NCBI GenBank assembly: GCA_014238965.1
Contig: JABAAC010000191.1
Location: 1-43,866, forward strand
DNA from: Phycisphaerales bacterium
Lineage (GTDB): Bacteria > Planctomycetota > Phycisphaerae > Phycisphaerales > SM1A02
Length of the DNA stretch: 43,866 bases
Direction: 5' to 3'
The translations under genes and the position numbers were made by a program. The notes beneath the pieces were generated by a model, which saw only the letters and a list, made by a program, of their open reading frames with translations, was not told where the DNA came from and did not search any database. Below are positions 25,259 to 34,654 of this stretch, piece after piece (position 1 is the stretch's first letter; every line of letters starts with the position of its first letter).

Positions 25259-25320
25259 CGTTCGCAAACAGACCGAATCGTGTGCGCGTCGCCCAAGCCA
25301 AAGCACAATGCTCCCTCGCC

Positions 25321-25606
25321 ATGCTCGTCACCATTGACCGCACACCTGGTTTTGACTTGCAACCCGGCCGAGTCATTGACGGGACCTAGGTTGTGGAAAA
25401 TCTGCTCGGCTCGGGCTGGGAAGGTGAGGCCTACAAGGTACGAAAACGACGCACCGGCGCGCTGCACGTGACCAAAGTGTTCCGCCCCAAACGCAACCCT
25501 AGCGACCGCGTGCTTACTCCGTACGCACAAAAACTCGGGCGTCTTGACCAGTGCTCTATGGTGATTGACTATCACCACACGTAACGTATTCGATGGCACA
25601 ACGATT
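25321..25606 (+). pseudogene. Remnant of a Ser/Thr protein kinase gene (N-lobe)
   Basis: From the ATG at 25321 the frame reads PGRVIDGT, then an in-frame TAG (25387-25389), then VVENLLGSGWEGEAYKV with the glycine-rich ATP loop of a protein kinase, RRTGALHVTKVF with a Lys in the expected place, and LDQCSMVIDYHHT before a TAA at 25582. Immediately after, one nucleotide out of frame, VFDGTTI (25586-25606) fits a continuation. One nonsense codon plus a frameshift within 290 nt, and loss of everything past the N-lobe, indicate a dead gene. The former kinase probably resembled planctomycetal kinases with a GSGWEGE loop (recalled pattern, not searched). A sequencing error could explain one lesion but not the missing C-lobe. 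Confidence 0.7.
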
Positions 25607-25782
25607 GGCTCACCTGCATGGGCATGTCGCAGTAACGCAGCGTCCACACTGGGTGATTGAGTACATGTGGCGACTGAGTGTACCTAGGTTAGGACCAAGG
25701 CCATCCAAGTATCGGCTGAGCAAACCGCTCAGGCGCTCGCACTACATTTGCCACCGTCGCAGCATGCACAAACCTACTTGGC
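25607..25782. other. Non-coding stretch after the kinase remnant
   Basis: No gene with recognisable features. It may contain further decayed kinase sequence: one frame reads RLAHLHGH, which resembles the helix before a kinase catalytic loop, but the catalytic HRD and DFG motifs are absent. It ends at the phosphofructokinase stop codon. Confidence 0.5.
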
Positions 25783-27072
25783 TCAGCCTTCACTAGGAAA
25801 TGTCACATCAACACAGCGAATAGGCGGAGGCTCGTACTCCACCCATGGTGCAAACCGCTTGGCAAAGGCAGCCGGCTCCAAGTTGGTACACGCGGAGAAC
25901 GAACGAAGTGTTGATGGATCCTCAAGGTCATCGCGGCGAACTCTGATCATGTAGCGACGCGCAATGGCGTATCGACTTGACGAGATATCTACGAGACGAA
26001 CACGAACATGATCGCCCGCAGCATTCATCAACGACGAAAGTAACACCGGCGTAAAGTGACCGTGCTGCATGGTGATCACGGCTCCACTGCCACCTTGCAA
26101 CAGGTATTTCGCGCCACAGAAGCCCAGATCGCGTGTGTATTCCATGTCCGCGGGAACAGGATCAGCACTCCGCAGTTCGTACCCGAGATCTTTGGCAACA
26201 ACCGTTGTCTCGCAATCTAGCTCGTCCAGCCGACGGCGAACTTCGTCTCGAAGCACACCCCCAAGGTCCAATTCAGATATGCGTACGTGACCATGCGCGT
26301 CGTACTCAACACGACCAAGGTGCTCCATCGATGCAGGATCAATTGCCAAGCACACACCTTCAGCAATGATCGCCACACCATCAGTGCGGCCCTCCGCTCG
26401 TCGCTTAATAATTGAACCGACGATTGTGTCGGCGACCGCATCGAGCGTAAGTGGGCCGTCGCCGAACTCCTCTGGAATAATGGTCAGCGTCGAGCCCGCA
26501 GCCTTTCCGATGCCCAATGCAAGATGACCGGCCTTTCGGCCCATGGTCACAACGAGATACCAGCGACCGGTGGTACGAGCATCCACCATGAGATTCTGAA
26601 CAATTTGCACGCCAACACTGCGGGCCGTTTCATAGCCGAAGGTGTCGACATCCGGAGGCAGGTCAAGATCATTGTCGATCGTTTTGGGCACATGGGCTAT
26701 TCGCAGAGCATCGCGGGCTACTTCACCAACGGCGCACACCGATGTCGCCGTGTCATCACCGCCAATCGTCAGCAGCATGTCGACACCAAGTTCAGCCAAC
26801 GAGTCAACGGTTTGCTGAAGATCCTCAGCAGTCCCAGTTGGGTTCGCTCGCGAGGTTCCCAAGACACAGCCACCACGAAAGTGAATACGACTGACACGCG
26901 TAATATCCAACTGCTCCGTTCGAGGCGTGCCTGCAATAAGCCCCTCGAAGCCATCATGAATACCAATGACTTGGACACCTTCAAGGCAAGCGCGAATGGT
27001 TGCCGCGGCAATCACGCTGTTGACCCCAGGGGCGGGCCCCCCACCCATCAAGATGCCAAGTCGCTGTCCCAT
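25783..27072 (-). CDS. pfp: 6-phosphofructokinase, probably pyrophosphate-dependent
   Basis: Interconverts fructose 6-phosphate and fructose 1,6-bisphosphate in glycolysis or gluconeogenesis. The 429-residue protein has the group-A fold: GILMGGGPAPGVNSVI at the N-terminus, TIGGDDTAT at 102-110, PKTIDND at 129-135 (catalytic Asp133), and MGRKAGHLALG. In ATP-dependent enzymes the positions corresponding to Asp107 and Lys130 are Gly; Asp and Lys there are the known markers of pyrophosphate use, so PPi is the predicted phosphoryl donor and the reaction would be reversible. It is divergent from the DUF1080 gene by 27 nt. Confidence 0.9.
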   Translation of the reverse strand: MGQRLGILMGGGPAPGVNSVIAAATIRACLEGVQVIGIHDGFEGLIAGTPRTEQLDITRVSRIHFRGGCVLGTSRANPTGTAEDLQQTVDSLAELGVDMLLTIGGDDTATSVCAVGEVARDALRIAHVPKTIDNDLDLPPDVDTFGYETARSVGVQIVQNLMVDARTTGRWYLVVTMGRKAGHLALGIGKAAGSTLTIIPEEFGDGPLTLDAVADTIVGSIIKRRAEGRTDGVAIIAEGVCLAIDPASMEHLGRVEYDAHGHVRISELDLGGVLRDEVRRRLDELDCETTVVAKDLGYELRSADPVPADMEYTRDLGFCGAKYLLQGGSGAVITMQHGHFTPVLLSSLMNAAGDHVRVRLVDISSSRYAIARRYMIRVRRDDLEDPSTLRSFSACTNLEPAAFAKRFAPWVEYEPPPIRCVDVTFPSEG

Positions 27073-27099
27073 GATCAGGAACCGTAGCAGGCCCCGACA

Positions 27100-28422
27100 A
27101 TGTTTCGCGGCCTGCTAGCATCTGCGCCCATGCAAATCCTCTTCTCTGCCATCATTTCACTCGCCGGGGCTACTGCTGTCGCTGAGCCTCAATTCGCCGA
27201 TCTCTTTAACGGCACAGATCTCAAAGGCTGGGTCAACGTCAACTGCACTTCAGACACCTGGCGTGCGGAAGATGGCATGATTCGATGCACCGGGAAACCC
27301 ACGGGCCTGCTTCGAACTGAGCGCATGTACGAGAATTTCGTGCTGGAATTCGAGTGGCGACATGAGTCCCCCAAGGGGAATGCGGGCGTATTCGTTTGGT
27401 CAGCTGCCCTGCCTGCCGTGGGCGTGCCATGGAGTCAAGCCATCGAAGTGCAGGTGATGCTCGGCATCGAGACACCAAACTACACAAGTGAAGGTGACAT
27501 TTTCTCGATCTGGGGCGCGACCATGACGCCTGATCGCCCACACCCAAGCGGATGGGAACGGTGTCTTCCAAGCGAACATCGCACACGCGGCGCTGGCAAG
27601 TGGAACCACTATCGAATTGAGTGCATCGATGGCCGTATCACGCTGGCCGTCAATGGCGCCGTTGTCAGTGGCGGCTACGACTGCAACCCACGCCGAGGCT
27701 ACATTTGCCTCGAAGCGGAAGGCTCCCCCATCGACTTTCGTAATCTGCGCATTCAAACGCTACCCGTGGATGCATCGCCATGGGCTGTCACCGCGAATGC
27801 CGCTACGGGCTTTGAACCTCTATTTAACGGCCTGAATCTTGATGGCTGGACACTTCCACAAGGCAAGACTGACAACTGGACTGTGACATCAGGGAACATG
27901 GCGCATAACGGTGCCGGCGGAGACTTGTGGACCGAAGATTCGTTTGGGAACTTCGACTTGGTATGTGACTGGCGCTGGGTGGGCGACTCGCAAGGGCCAA
28001 GAGATCGACCAGTTATCAATCCAGATGGATCTAACGCGATGCATGAAGACGGCACGCCCCAAACAGTGCGTATCGAGGAACGCGACAGCGGTATCTACCT
28101 GCGGGGCAGCAGCACGAGCCAAGTGAATATTTGGTGCTGGCCCATTGGCAGCGGCGAGGTGTATGGCTACCGAACCAATGCGTCGCTCTCCCCTGAGATT
28201 CGCGCTGGCGTGACGCCCCGACATGCTGCTGATGCAGAGATTGGCCAGTGGAATCGATTTTTCATCCGGATGCGAGGCGAGCAATTGACCGTGGTCTTGA
28301 ATGGGATCACGGTGATCGAAAACGCGCACCTTCCGGGTGTCAAACCAAGTGGCCCCATCGCTTTGCAAAGTCACCACAGTGCAATCGAATTCACGAATGT
28401 CCTCATTCGACGGGTAAAATGA
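27100..28422 (+). CDS. Secreted protein with two DUF1080 (3-keto-disaccharide hydrolase-like) domains
   Basis: A 440-residue protein with a signal peptide (about 1-28; an ATG at 27130 would also give a signal peptide). Two LamG-like DUF1080 domains follow in tandem: FADLFNGTDLKGWV (about 31-215) and FEPLFNGLNLDGWTL (about 235-438), each with the LFNGxxLxGW opening. Relatives are very abundant in planctomycetes, and some act as 3-keto-glucoside hydrolases/lyases. The two domains differ in length and are not near-identical, so this is an old internal duplication or a fusion. It runs divergently from the phosphofructokinase and 141 nt before a small GYF-like gene. Confidence 0.88.
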   Translation: MFRGLLASAPMQILFSAIISLAGATAVAEPQFADLFNGTDLKGWVNVNCTSDTWRAEDGMIRCTGKPTGLLRTERMYENFVLEFEWRHESPKGNAGVFVWSAALPAVGVPWSQAIEVQVMLGIETPNYTSEGDIFSIWGATMTPDRPHPSGWERCLPSEHRTRGAGKWNHYRIECIDGRITLAVNGAVVSGGYDCNPRRGYICLEAEGSPIDFRNLRIQTLPVDASPWAVTANAATGFEPLFNGLNLDGWTLPQGKTDNWTVTSGNMAHNGAGGDLWTEDSFGNFDLVCDWRWVGDSQGPRDRPVINPDGSNAMHEDGTPQTVRIEERDSGIYLRGSSTSQVNIWCWPIGSGEVYGYRTNASLSPEIRAGVTPRHAADAEIGQWNRFFIRMRGEQLTVVLNGITVIENAHLPGVKPSGPIALQSHHSAIEFTNVLIRRVK

Positions 28423-28536
28423 CCCCACATTGGCGTTTGAATCACTTAGGAATTGCGCCCAAGGTGCCTTTATTTGAGTGATACCACTTGCAAAACAACC
28501 AAAAAACAGCGACACCATAGGCACTCAGTTCTACCG

Positions 28537-28548
28537 GTCTGTACAGAC
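28537..28548. promoter_or_regulatory. 12-bp perfect palindrome in a leader
   Basis: GTCTGTACAGAC is fully self-complementary and lies 15 nt before the ATG at 28564. It could be an operator for the GYF-like gene. It has no loop, so it is not a terminator. Confidence 0.35.
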
Positions 28549-28563
28549 GTAGAGGATTGGCCC

Positions 28564-29103
28564 ATGACTACCGTCGTCGAATCAAGTGCTCGATACCGAT
28601 TCCGAATCGGAGAGAAGGTGTCGCCCTGGATGACCGCCGAGGCCCTGCAGCGGGCAGCAATGGAGGGAACGCTGACGCTCGAAGGCTTCATTCAGCCCAT
28701 TGGCCATGACAGCTGGACGCCAGTGGCAGAGGTCAAGGGACTCGTGTTCCCCAAGCCCGTGCAAGAAAGTGATGAAGAGCAACCGAAACTCGAATCGCAT
28801 CCGCGGTTCAAGACGCTGCGAGATCTATTGCATAACTTCCTGCATACGACGGTACAAATCAACCTGCTGTCACCGCTTCGATTTGATGAAGCCGAATTGC
28901 TGCTGTGCTGCGAAGATCACTTCGAGATCAATCTGCCCGCTCGAAAGATTCGCGCATTCGTGCCGTATCGTCGAATAATCGCTGTTGCATCTACAGAAAT
29001 AGAGCAGTCCGGCGACAACTATCGCGACTCACACCGCGTCACGATAGAAGTCGAGCCATGCCTTGCATTCCAATCGCCCAAGACCATGCGCGATCGTACT
29101 TGA
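28564..29103 (+). CDS. Small cytoplasmic protein with a GYF_2-like N-terminal domain
   Basis: A 179-residue protein without signal or membrane segments. Residues about 10-60 (RYRFRIGEKVSPWMTAEALQ ... GFIQPIGHDSWTPVAEV) follow the pattern of GYF_2-like domains, where a small strand-helix unit ends in a W-x-P motif. The C-terminal half has alternating strands (RFDEAELLLCCEDHFEINLP) with no known family. The ATG at 28564 is chosen over an earlier in-frame codon at 28453 because AGAGGA precedes it and homologous-looking sequence starts only there. Its stop codon abuts, without a gap, the stop codon of the convergent SSS symporter. Function unknown; protein-protein contact is a fair guess for the GYF-like part. 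Confidence 0.6.
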   Translation: MTTVVESSARYRFRIGEKVSPWMTAEALQRAAMEGTLTLEGFIQPIGHDSWTPVAEVKGLVFPKPVQESDEEQPKLESHPRFKTLRDLLHNFLHTTVQINLLSPLRFDEAELLLCCEDHFEINLPARKIRAFVPYRRIIAVASTEIEQSGDNYRDSHRVTIEVEPCLAFQSPKTMRDRT

Positions 29104-31347
29104 TTACGACGAGACACTACCGTCATCATGGGCGTCCGTCTTGATTTGTCGAAGGCGTTGAAACAATCGACGCAAGTCACGAATGCCGCCGATCGTAAAC
29201 CACAGGGTGATGATCACCGACACTGACAAGGCGAACCAAAGATAGACATGCCACAAGGCGGCCCAGGTCGCGTTGGAAGGCAATGCATCCAGGGCCCACG
29301 CGACCAGCCCCGCTGCAAGCACGCCGGTAAAGAACACTGGCCACGCCAATGTCAGTGCAGTGACAATTCGATCCCAACGTGTCATCTCCGCATCAAAGCC
29401 CAACTTCATCAGCCAAGTGGGCGCCTGATCAGCAGTGACCATCTTGTTGGGGTTGTCAGCATGTGCACCCCTGTGCAGCAAAGCATCAAGATCATGCTCG
29501 TGGCGAGGGCCCACCAGCGACACCATCAGGTAAAGCCCCATCGATACGACTATCGACCAAAAACCCAGTACCTGCCCCGTGACATCAACCTGCACCCACC
29601 GCAAAGTCTGCTTGAGCCAAGACCACCTGTACCCATGATCGACCAACTGTAGGTGCAGCCCGTGGGAGCCAATGACCTGTTCAAGACCCATTGGCAACAA
29701 CAACGTGTGCACATGTGATCCTTGAGCGTCGATCAGGGCTATCGCCGCATCCGCCGCTGGCGCCTCAGGTGGGCTCACCAACATGGCGTGCGATACGCCC
29801 GGTACGTGCACTGACTTGGGTGAATCATCCAGCGGGACATAGGTCGTGTGCCAGTGACCAGAACGAGCATCTTGCGTCCTCGCCTCGACAGCCGCTCCGC
29901 TGATGAAGTGCTGCTGACCCAGCTGCTTAACGAGCACACCACCGCCCGAGAGGACAATGCCCGCGATCAGAGCGGTCCACGCCGCAAGAGTTGAACCGCG
30001 TTTCCAATACAACCCCCCGATAATCACTGCGCCTGCGCCGCCAACAAAAATCGCACCGGTCAGCGCGAGAAACATCGACACATATTGATTCGGCGTGTAG
30101 AGGGAACTGAATACGAACGCGAACACCGCCACAAATCCAATGCCCCCTCTCAAAGCCCACACATGCGCACGCGGAGACAATGGCCGATCCCCTCGCATGG
30201 GCAAAATGACGTCCTGCACCAATATCGTCCCCCAAGAATGCAGGTAGGTATCGTTGGTTGACAAGAAAGCGCCAACGAGCGCCATCGAGAATAAGCCAAG
30301 CAGGAATGGTGGCAGCATGAACCGAGCCGCTGCTGGAGCGCGGACCTCTGCAGCCATTGCGTCAGTTGGCTGCGCATCAGCAATCTGCGAAATGGCCTGC
30401 GCCGTTTCAGCGAACGCCCCATCATGCTGTACGGCGTGTATGCATAAGGGCAAGACAAGCGTGATCAGCATGAGCACACGAAATCGCCAGCCTGCCAGAA
30501 TGTTCGCCATCTTGGCCTCGTGCGCGTTAATGGCCGACGCGTGATAGCCGCTGGTTCCCTGCCATGCGAGCATGCCGTAGAAAAGCACGATGACTGAGAT
30601 CACCCAATACCACATGTTGAATCGGGTTTCGCCGCCGAGATCGAACGGGTTGACCAGTGATTTGCCTTCAGGCCTCGCCAGCATGGCCGATTCAATCGAC
30701 GACCATGGCACCAGCCACAACAGGAACAACATCACTGCCAAAAAGACCCAGTTGGACACAGTGCCCTGAATCCAGTCAGTCACAAGCACTGCGATTTGTC
30801 CACCAGTAAAAACGAAGAACAGTGCTGTCCCAAGAAGTGCCGCCATCAGCAGAGAAAACGTGCCCACCTCGACACCAAAGAGGACCATCTCCGGGGGTAA
30901 GTCCCATAGCACAATGAAGAACCGTGCAGCAACCGCAGGAAAGATGCCGTAGTTAATCAAGCCTGCAGCAAATGCCACAAATCCGGCGAAAATCCGAAAC
31001 CGACGTGAATACCGCATCTCTAAGAACTGCGCAAGCGTCAAGGCTCGCGTTTGGCGGTATCGATAAATCACCCAGCCCGAAAGCGCCATGATGATGAGGG
31101 CAGGGCCCTCCATAAATCCAAGAAAGATTGACGTAAATCCAACGTCGTAATACTGCTGCCAAAACCACACCAACGATATAACGCCTACCTGCGCCATGCC
31201 GTACGCGACTGTTATCAAATAGCGACCAGCACAACGATCAGCCGCGAGGAATCCTGTCACACTTTGGGCGTGCCGACGAGTCGCAAATGCCGCCAACGCT
31301 AGTGCCAAAGGTAGCGCCGCGACGAGGACCCAGTCAATGATCGTCAC
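29104..31347 (-). CDS. Sodium:solute symporter (SSS/SLC5 family)
   Basis: A 747-residue inner-membrane transporter driven by sodium. It has around 13-15 hydrophobic helices, with family patterns such as GFLAADRCAGRYLITVAYG near the N-terminus and ALVGAFLSTNDTYLHSWGTI in the later core. An insertion of about 100 hydrophilic residues around 485-590 and a long C-terminal extension make it bigger than plain SSS proteins (about 500-600). The substrate is not evident. Its start overlaps the GH38 mannosidase stop by 4 nt, so it probably imports a sugar or product linked to that enzyme; inferred from context. Confidence 0.9.
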   Translation of the reverse strand: MTIIDWVLVAALPLALALAAFATRRHAQSVTGFLAADRCAGRYLITVAYGMAQVGVISLVWFWQQYYDVGFTSIFLGFMEGPALIIMALSGWVIYRYRQTRALTLAQFLEMRYSRRFRIFAGFVAFAAGLINYGIFPAVAARFFIVLWDLPPEMVLFGVEVGTFSLLMAALLGTALFFVFTGGQIAVLVTDWIQGTVSNWVFLAVMLFLLWLVPWSSIESAMLARPEGKSLVNPFDLGGETRFNMWYWVISVIVLFYGMLAWQGTSGYHASAINAHEAKMANILAGWRFRVLMLITLVLPLCIHAVQHDGAFAETAQAISQIADAQPTDAMAAEVRAPAAARFMLPPFLLGLFSMALVGAFLSTNDTYLHSWGTILVQDVILPMRGDRPLSPRAHVWALRGGIGFVAVFAFVFSSLYTPNQYVSMFLALTGAIFVGGAGAVIIGGLYWKRGSTLAAWTALIAGIVLSGGGVLVKQLGQQHFISGAAVEARTQDARSGHWHTTYVPLDDSPKSVHVPGVSHAMLVSPPEAPAADAAIALIDAQGSHVHTLLLPMGLEQVIGSHGLHLQLVDHGYRWSWLKQTLRWVQVDVTGQVLGFWSIVVSMGLYLMVSLVGPRHEHDLDALLHRGAHADNPNKMVTADQAPTWLMKLGFDAEMTRWDRIVTALTLAWPVFFTGVLAAGLVAWALDALPSNATWAALWHVYLWFALSVSVIITLWFTIGGIRDLRRLFQRLRQIKTDAHDDGSVSS

Positions 31348-34316
31348 GCGTCATCCTCTATACGAAGCGTGGTGACACCGAACGGGCGAAGAGCAATGCT
31401 GGTTCGGTCCCCATCATGTGAAACTGCCGCGTTATCAATACGCTGCTCATGCAAGTCCGTTGACGTCACGCGCACCGAGTTGGGCCACTGCAACGTGGCC
31501 GTGCCGTGCGCACCGTGCATCTCCACAAGACGAATGATTCGGCCACAATCGTCTTGAGCGCCTTTGCATGCGGCAATCTCTACCGCTGCGGGTGTGGAGA
31601 CCGCCAATGCAAAGGGCGGCTGTTGCTCAGCTATGCCCAGTATCACGCCGCGTCCACTGAAGACTTCTGCCTCTGCCACTACCCCCGCCTGAAGTGCATT
31701 GCCGCCATGTGGCATGAGACCCCATCGAAGCACGTGTGCACCACGATCTGCCGCGGGGTCAGGAAACGTTGTGCTGCGAAGGAGCGAAAGCCCAAGACAA
31801 CCTCCATGGGCCGATTTGCCGTAAATACCTTGATCGAGCACCGCAAGACCACGCCCAACCTCGGCAATGTTCATCCAACGATGTCCTGGCACTTCAAACC
31901 TGGCCTCATCAAAGGGCATATTGCGATGCGATGATCGGCGGATGTGCCCGAACTGAATGCCAAATTGCGCATCAACCGCATGAATGCCAGTATCAAACGT
32001 GCATCGCAACAATCGTTTTGACTCGGCCCAATCGATCGTCAATACAACGTCCAAGACGGGTGAACCAGCACGCATCAGAAATCGCTGCACGGCAGTGGAC
32101 GCAGCCCCAATGCTTCGCCGCACTTCAATCACAGCCTGCATGGGTGTTGACTCGATCACCTGCACCGATATTGGCTCGGGCAAGTCAATGGCGGCGTCTT
32201 CGTATTCACGATCGATATCCCATGCTTCCCAGCGGCGCGGCCGATCGCGATGCAGGGACAGCTGCCCCAGTGCACCCACCATCGGGCCCGTTGCGCCAGC
32301 AGCGTGCAAGTCGTGCACTGCGCCATCCTCACCAATGCGACAGCGAAGCAGTCCGTTGTCGAGCGTGCAACCGTCAACAGTGACCGGCGTAATCTCATTG
32401 GGAAGCGACTCAGCCATCGACGCAGTACCCAGCGGTGGCGCTTCGTCATGCCAACGTGGTCCGGCGGTGGTCTGCACAATGCCTGCCCGTGGTGTCGATG
32501 CAGGATTAAAGACCACGCCATCTGTAGTTCGATAGGCGTCGATCGATGCGTCTGCTGCCCCTTGCACTTGGGCCATATCGGTACGGGCATCGTCATACAC
32601 AACACCAATTGATGATCCCGGAAGGATGTCATGAAACTGCTGCAACAAAAGCTGCTGCCAGGCTGGCTCGAGCGTCCGCCTTGCTGCAATACGCATAGAT
32701 GGGTTGCTCCACGACAGCATCTCGGCGAGGCGAAGCGATTCCTCTGCTTGAAGATTCGCACGCTTAAGCCAACCTTGACTCGTGAATGTTCCGCGGTGCA
32801 TTTCCAGATACAACTCACCGTCCCACGCAGCTGGCGCAGCTTCAGCGGTACGTTCGAACGCATCGAGACGGCCCGCACGAACCGACGGCAGCCCAATACA
32901 CGATGCGCTCAGTCGCATTCGCTCAGCCATGTCGTCAGTGGGACCGCCACCCCCATCGCCATAGCCAAATGGCTGGAGCCACGTGGTTGATCGCCGAGGC
33001 CCATCAGCCATGGCGTTGGCCTCAGCGCCGATGAGATCAGCGGGCTCAAGAGCGGCGTTATAGGTGTGACCAGGCGTAAAGTGCGCTGGCACTGCCGTGC
33101 CATCAATGCCGCGCCATGTAAAGTCGACGTGCGGAAATGTTGTTACTTCATTCCAACAGATTTTGTTTGTAATGAATCGCTTCAGGCCAGCTTGCTCGAT
33201 CAATTGTGGCAAACTTGCTGGGAAGCCAAATGTGTCGGATAGGTAGAGCACGCTCTGTGTCGCTGCCTCGCCGAATCGATCACGCCAATACGCTGTACCC
33301 AAGACCAACTGCCGAACAAGTGACTCACCAGAGGGCACTTGGCAGTCCGGCTCAACCCACATGGCGCCGCTGGCTTCCCATCGCCCTTCACGAACACGAT
33401 CCGCGATTCGAGCAAAAAGCGCCGGATCATCTGCCTCCAGCCACGCATATTGCTGCGCTTGGCTGGCGGTGAAAACAAAGTCGTCGTAGCGATTCATCAA
33501 CTGCAGCACTGTTGACCACGATCGCCGAATCTTGCGACGCGTTTCGGCGATGGGCCACAGCCAAGCTGTGTCTATGTGAGCATGCCCAACTGCAATCACT
33601 TGCGTTGGCCGCGGCGCAGCGTTCAGCCCCTGCTCCAACTGCAAAAGCGCCGACGATGACGTAGCCCGAGGATCGACATCATCAATCGAGCCCAACGCTG
33701 CGACAAGCACGTCTGACACTCGCTGCGCCTCGGCGCTGCCACGAGGAAGTGCCAGCAGGAGGCGCCTTGCGAAGTCAACAGCGACCGCGAGCTTCCATGT
33801 TGGTTCATGAACGCGCACTAACTCGGCGTGTTCAAAGCGGCCCGGCGTGTCTTCGGACCAGCGTGCGTGATCTTCGGGAGGATCCCACCAAAATAGGGTT
33901 GCACCAAGTGGGCGATTACATGCTGCCTCAACGAACAACTCAATGTCGCCCTCGCAGGATGCAGGCAGGCGTGCAAGATCGCGGTACATGTCCAGTCCAT
34001 GCCAAGAACGCCCGTCAGGCACATAGAGCAAGGCCTCAGTACCGCTGGAAAATCGAAGCGCAGGAGTGCCCTCGCCCAAAGGCATGGTCCCACGCAGTTT
34101 GAACCATGCTGTTGACCAAACTGGCCCCCACCGCCATCCAGATGAAACAGGCTGAAACGCACTCTTTTGGGCCTGTGCAAGCGAGACTCGCTCGGGCGTA
34201 CGCCAACACGATGCTGCCATCATCTCACGTGCGGCAATGGCCCCTGGCCGAAGCACCTCATCCACCATGTTCTGCGCTGAAATGGCAACGAACTCAATTG
34301 GATGGACTGGCGGCAT
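31344..34316 (-). CDS. Alpha-mannosidase, glycoside hydrolase family 38
   Basis: A 990-residue enzyme that removes alpha-linked mannose from glycans. The zinc/substrate site HAHIDTAWLWPIAETRR (His245, His247, Asp249) and the nucleophile region VLYLSDTFGF (Asp361) are both present, and the C-terminal beta domains complete the usual length. The N-terminal 230 residues form a jelly-roll-like part. No signal peptide is visible from the ATG at 34316, so a cytoplasmic or non-classically exported enzyme is likely. The frame goes on to 34451, but the ATG at 34316 starts a sensible N-terminus and leaves 50 nt to the divergent DUF167 gene. Operon with the SSS symporter (4-nt overlap). Confidence 0.93.
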   Translation of the reverse strand: MPPVHPIEFVAISAQNMVDEVLRPGAIAAREMMAASCWRTPERVSLAQAQKSAFQPVSSGWRWGPVWSTAWFKLRGTMPLGEGTPALRFSSGTEALLYVPDGRSWHGLDMYRDLARLPASCEGDIELFVEAACNRPLGATLFWWDPPEDHARWSEDTPGRFEHAELVRVHEPTWKLAVAVDFARRLLLALPRGSAEAQRVSDVLVAALGSIDDVDPRATSSSALLQLEQGLNAAPRPTQVIAVGHAHIDTAWLWPIAETRRKIRRSWSTVLQLMNRYDDFVFTASQAQQYAWLEADDPALFARIADRVREGRWEASGAMWVEPDCQVPSGESLVRQLVLGTAYWRDRFGEAATQSVLYLSDTFGFPASLPQLIEQAGLKRFITNKICWNEVTTFPHVDFTWRGIDGTAVPAHFTPGHTYNAALEPADLIGAEANAMADGPRRSTTWLQPFGYGDGGGGPTDDMAERMRLSASCIGLPSVRAGRLDAFERTAEAAPAAWDGELYLEMHRGTFTSQGWLKRANLQAEESLRLAEMLSWSNPSMRIAARRTLEPAWQQLLLQQFHDILPGSSIGVVYDDARTDMAQVQGAADASIDAYRTTDGVVFNPASTPRAGIVQTTAGPRWHDEAPPLGTASMAESLPNEITPVTVDGCTLDNGLLRCRIGEDGAVHDLHAAGATGPMVGALGQLSLHRDRPRRWEAWDIDREYEDAAIDLPEPISVQVIESTPMQAVIEVRRSIGAASTAVQRFLMRAGSPVLDVVLTIDWAESKRLLRCTFDTGIHAVDAQFGIQFGHIRRSSHRNMPFDEARFEVPGHRWMNIAEVGRGLAVLDQGIYGKSAHGGCLGLSLLRSTTFPDPAADRGAHVLRWGLMPHGGNALQAGVVAEAEVFSGRGVILGIAEQQPPFALAVSTPAAVEIAACKGAQDDCGRIIRLVEMHGAHGTATLQWPNSVRVTSTDLHEQRIDNAAVSHDGDRTSIALRPFGVTTLRIEDDA

Positions 34317-34366
34317 GCGAGCACGGTAGCAGCCTCCATCGACCTTGGGCGTGTAGCCTCCGTGCC

Positions 34367-34654
34367 ATGCCTGTTTGCCGACATGATGGAGCCGATGTGC
34401 TGATACGGGTGAAAGCCGTACCAGGCGCATCACGTGATGCAATGTGCCCACCGCTGGGCGATCGCATCAAGATTGCCGTGGCAGCGCCACCTGATGGCGG
34501 CAAGGCCAATCGTGCTATCGAACGATTGCTTGCTCAAGCGATTGGTGTCTCACCAAGGCACGTGACAATTGACAGCGGACATGGCAGTGCGCTCAAGACC
34601 GTCCGCATTCAAGACGTTGATTTGGCCTCCGTAGAGGCAGCACTACCAGTGTGA
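34367..34654 (+). CDS. DUF167 (YggU-like) family protein
   Basis: A 95-residue protein typical of the DUF167 family: VRVKAVPGASRDA-type opening (here IRVKAVPGASRDAM), then GDRIKIAVAAPPDGGKAN with the conserved PPxxGKAN, and AIERLLAQAIGVSPRHVTID. The family is widespread and its role is unsettled. The start at 34367 is chosen because upstream in-frame sequence has no family features. The last 46 nt overlap the 3' end of the convergent MFS gene. Confidence 0.9.
   Translation: MPVCRHDGADVLIRVKAVPGASRDAMCPPLGDRIKIAVAAPPDGGKANRAIERLLAQAIGVSPRHVTIDSGHGSALKTVRIQDVDLASVEAALPV

Noticed and set aside
32156-32896. 246-codon minus-strand open frame inside the GH38 gene
   Set aside because: It is an alternative frame of the mannosidase gene on the same strand, and the GH38 frame carries all family motifs.
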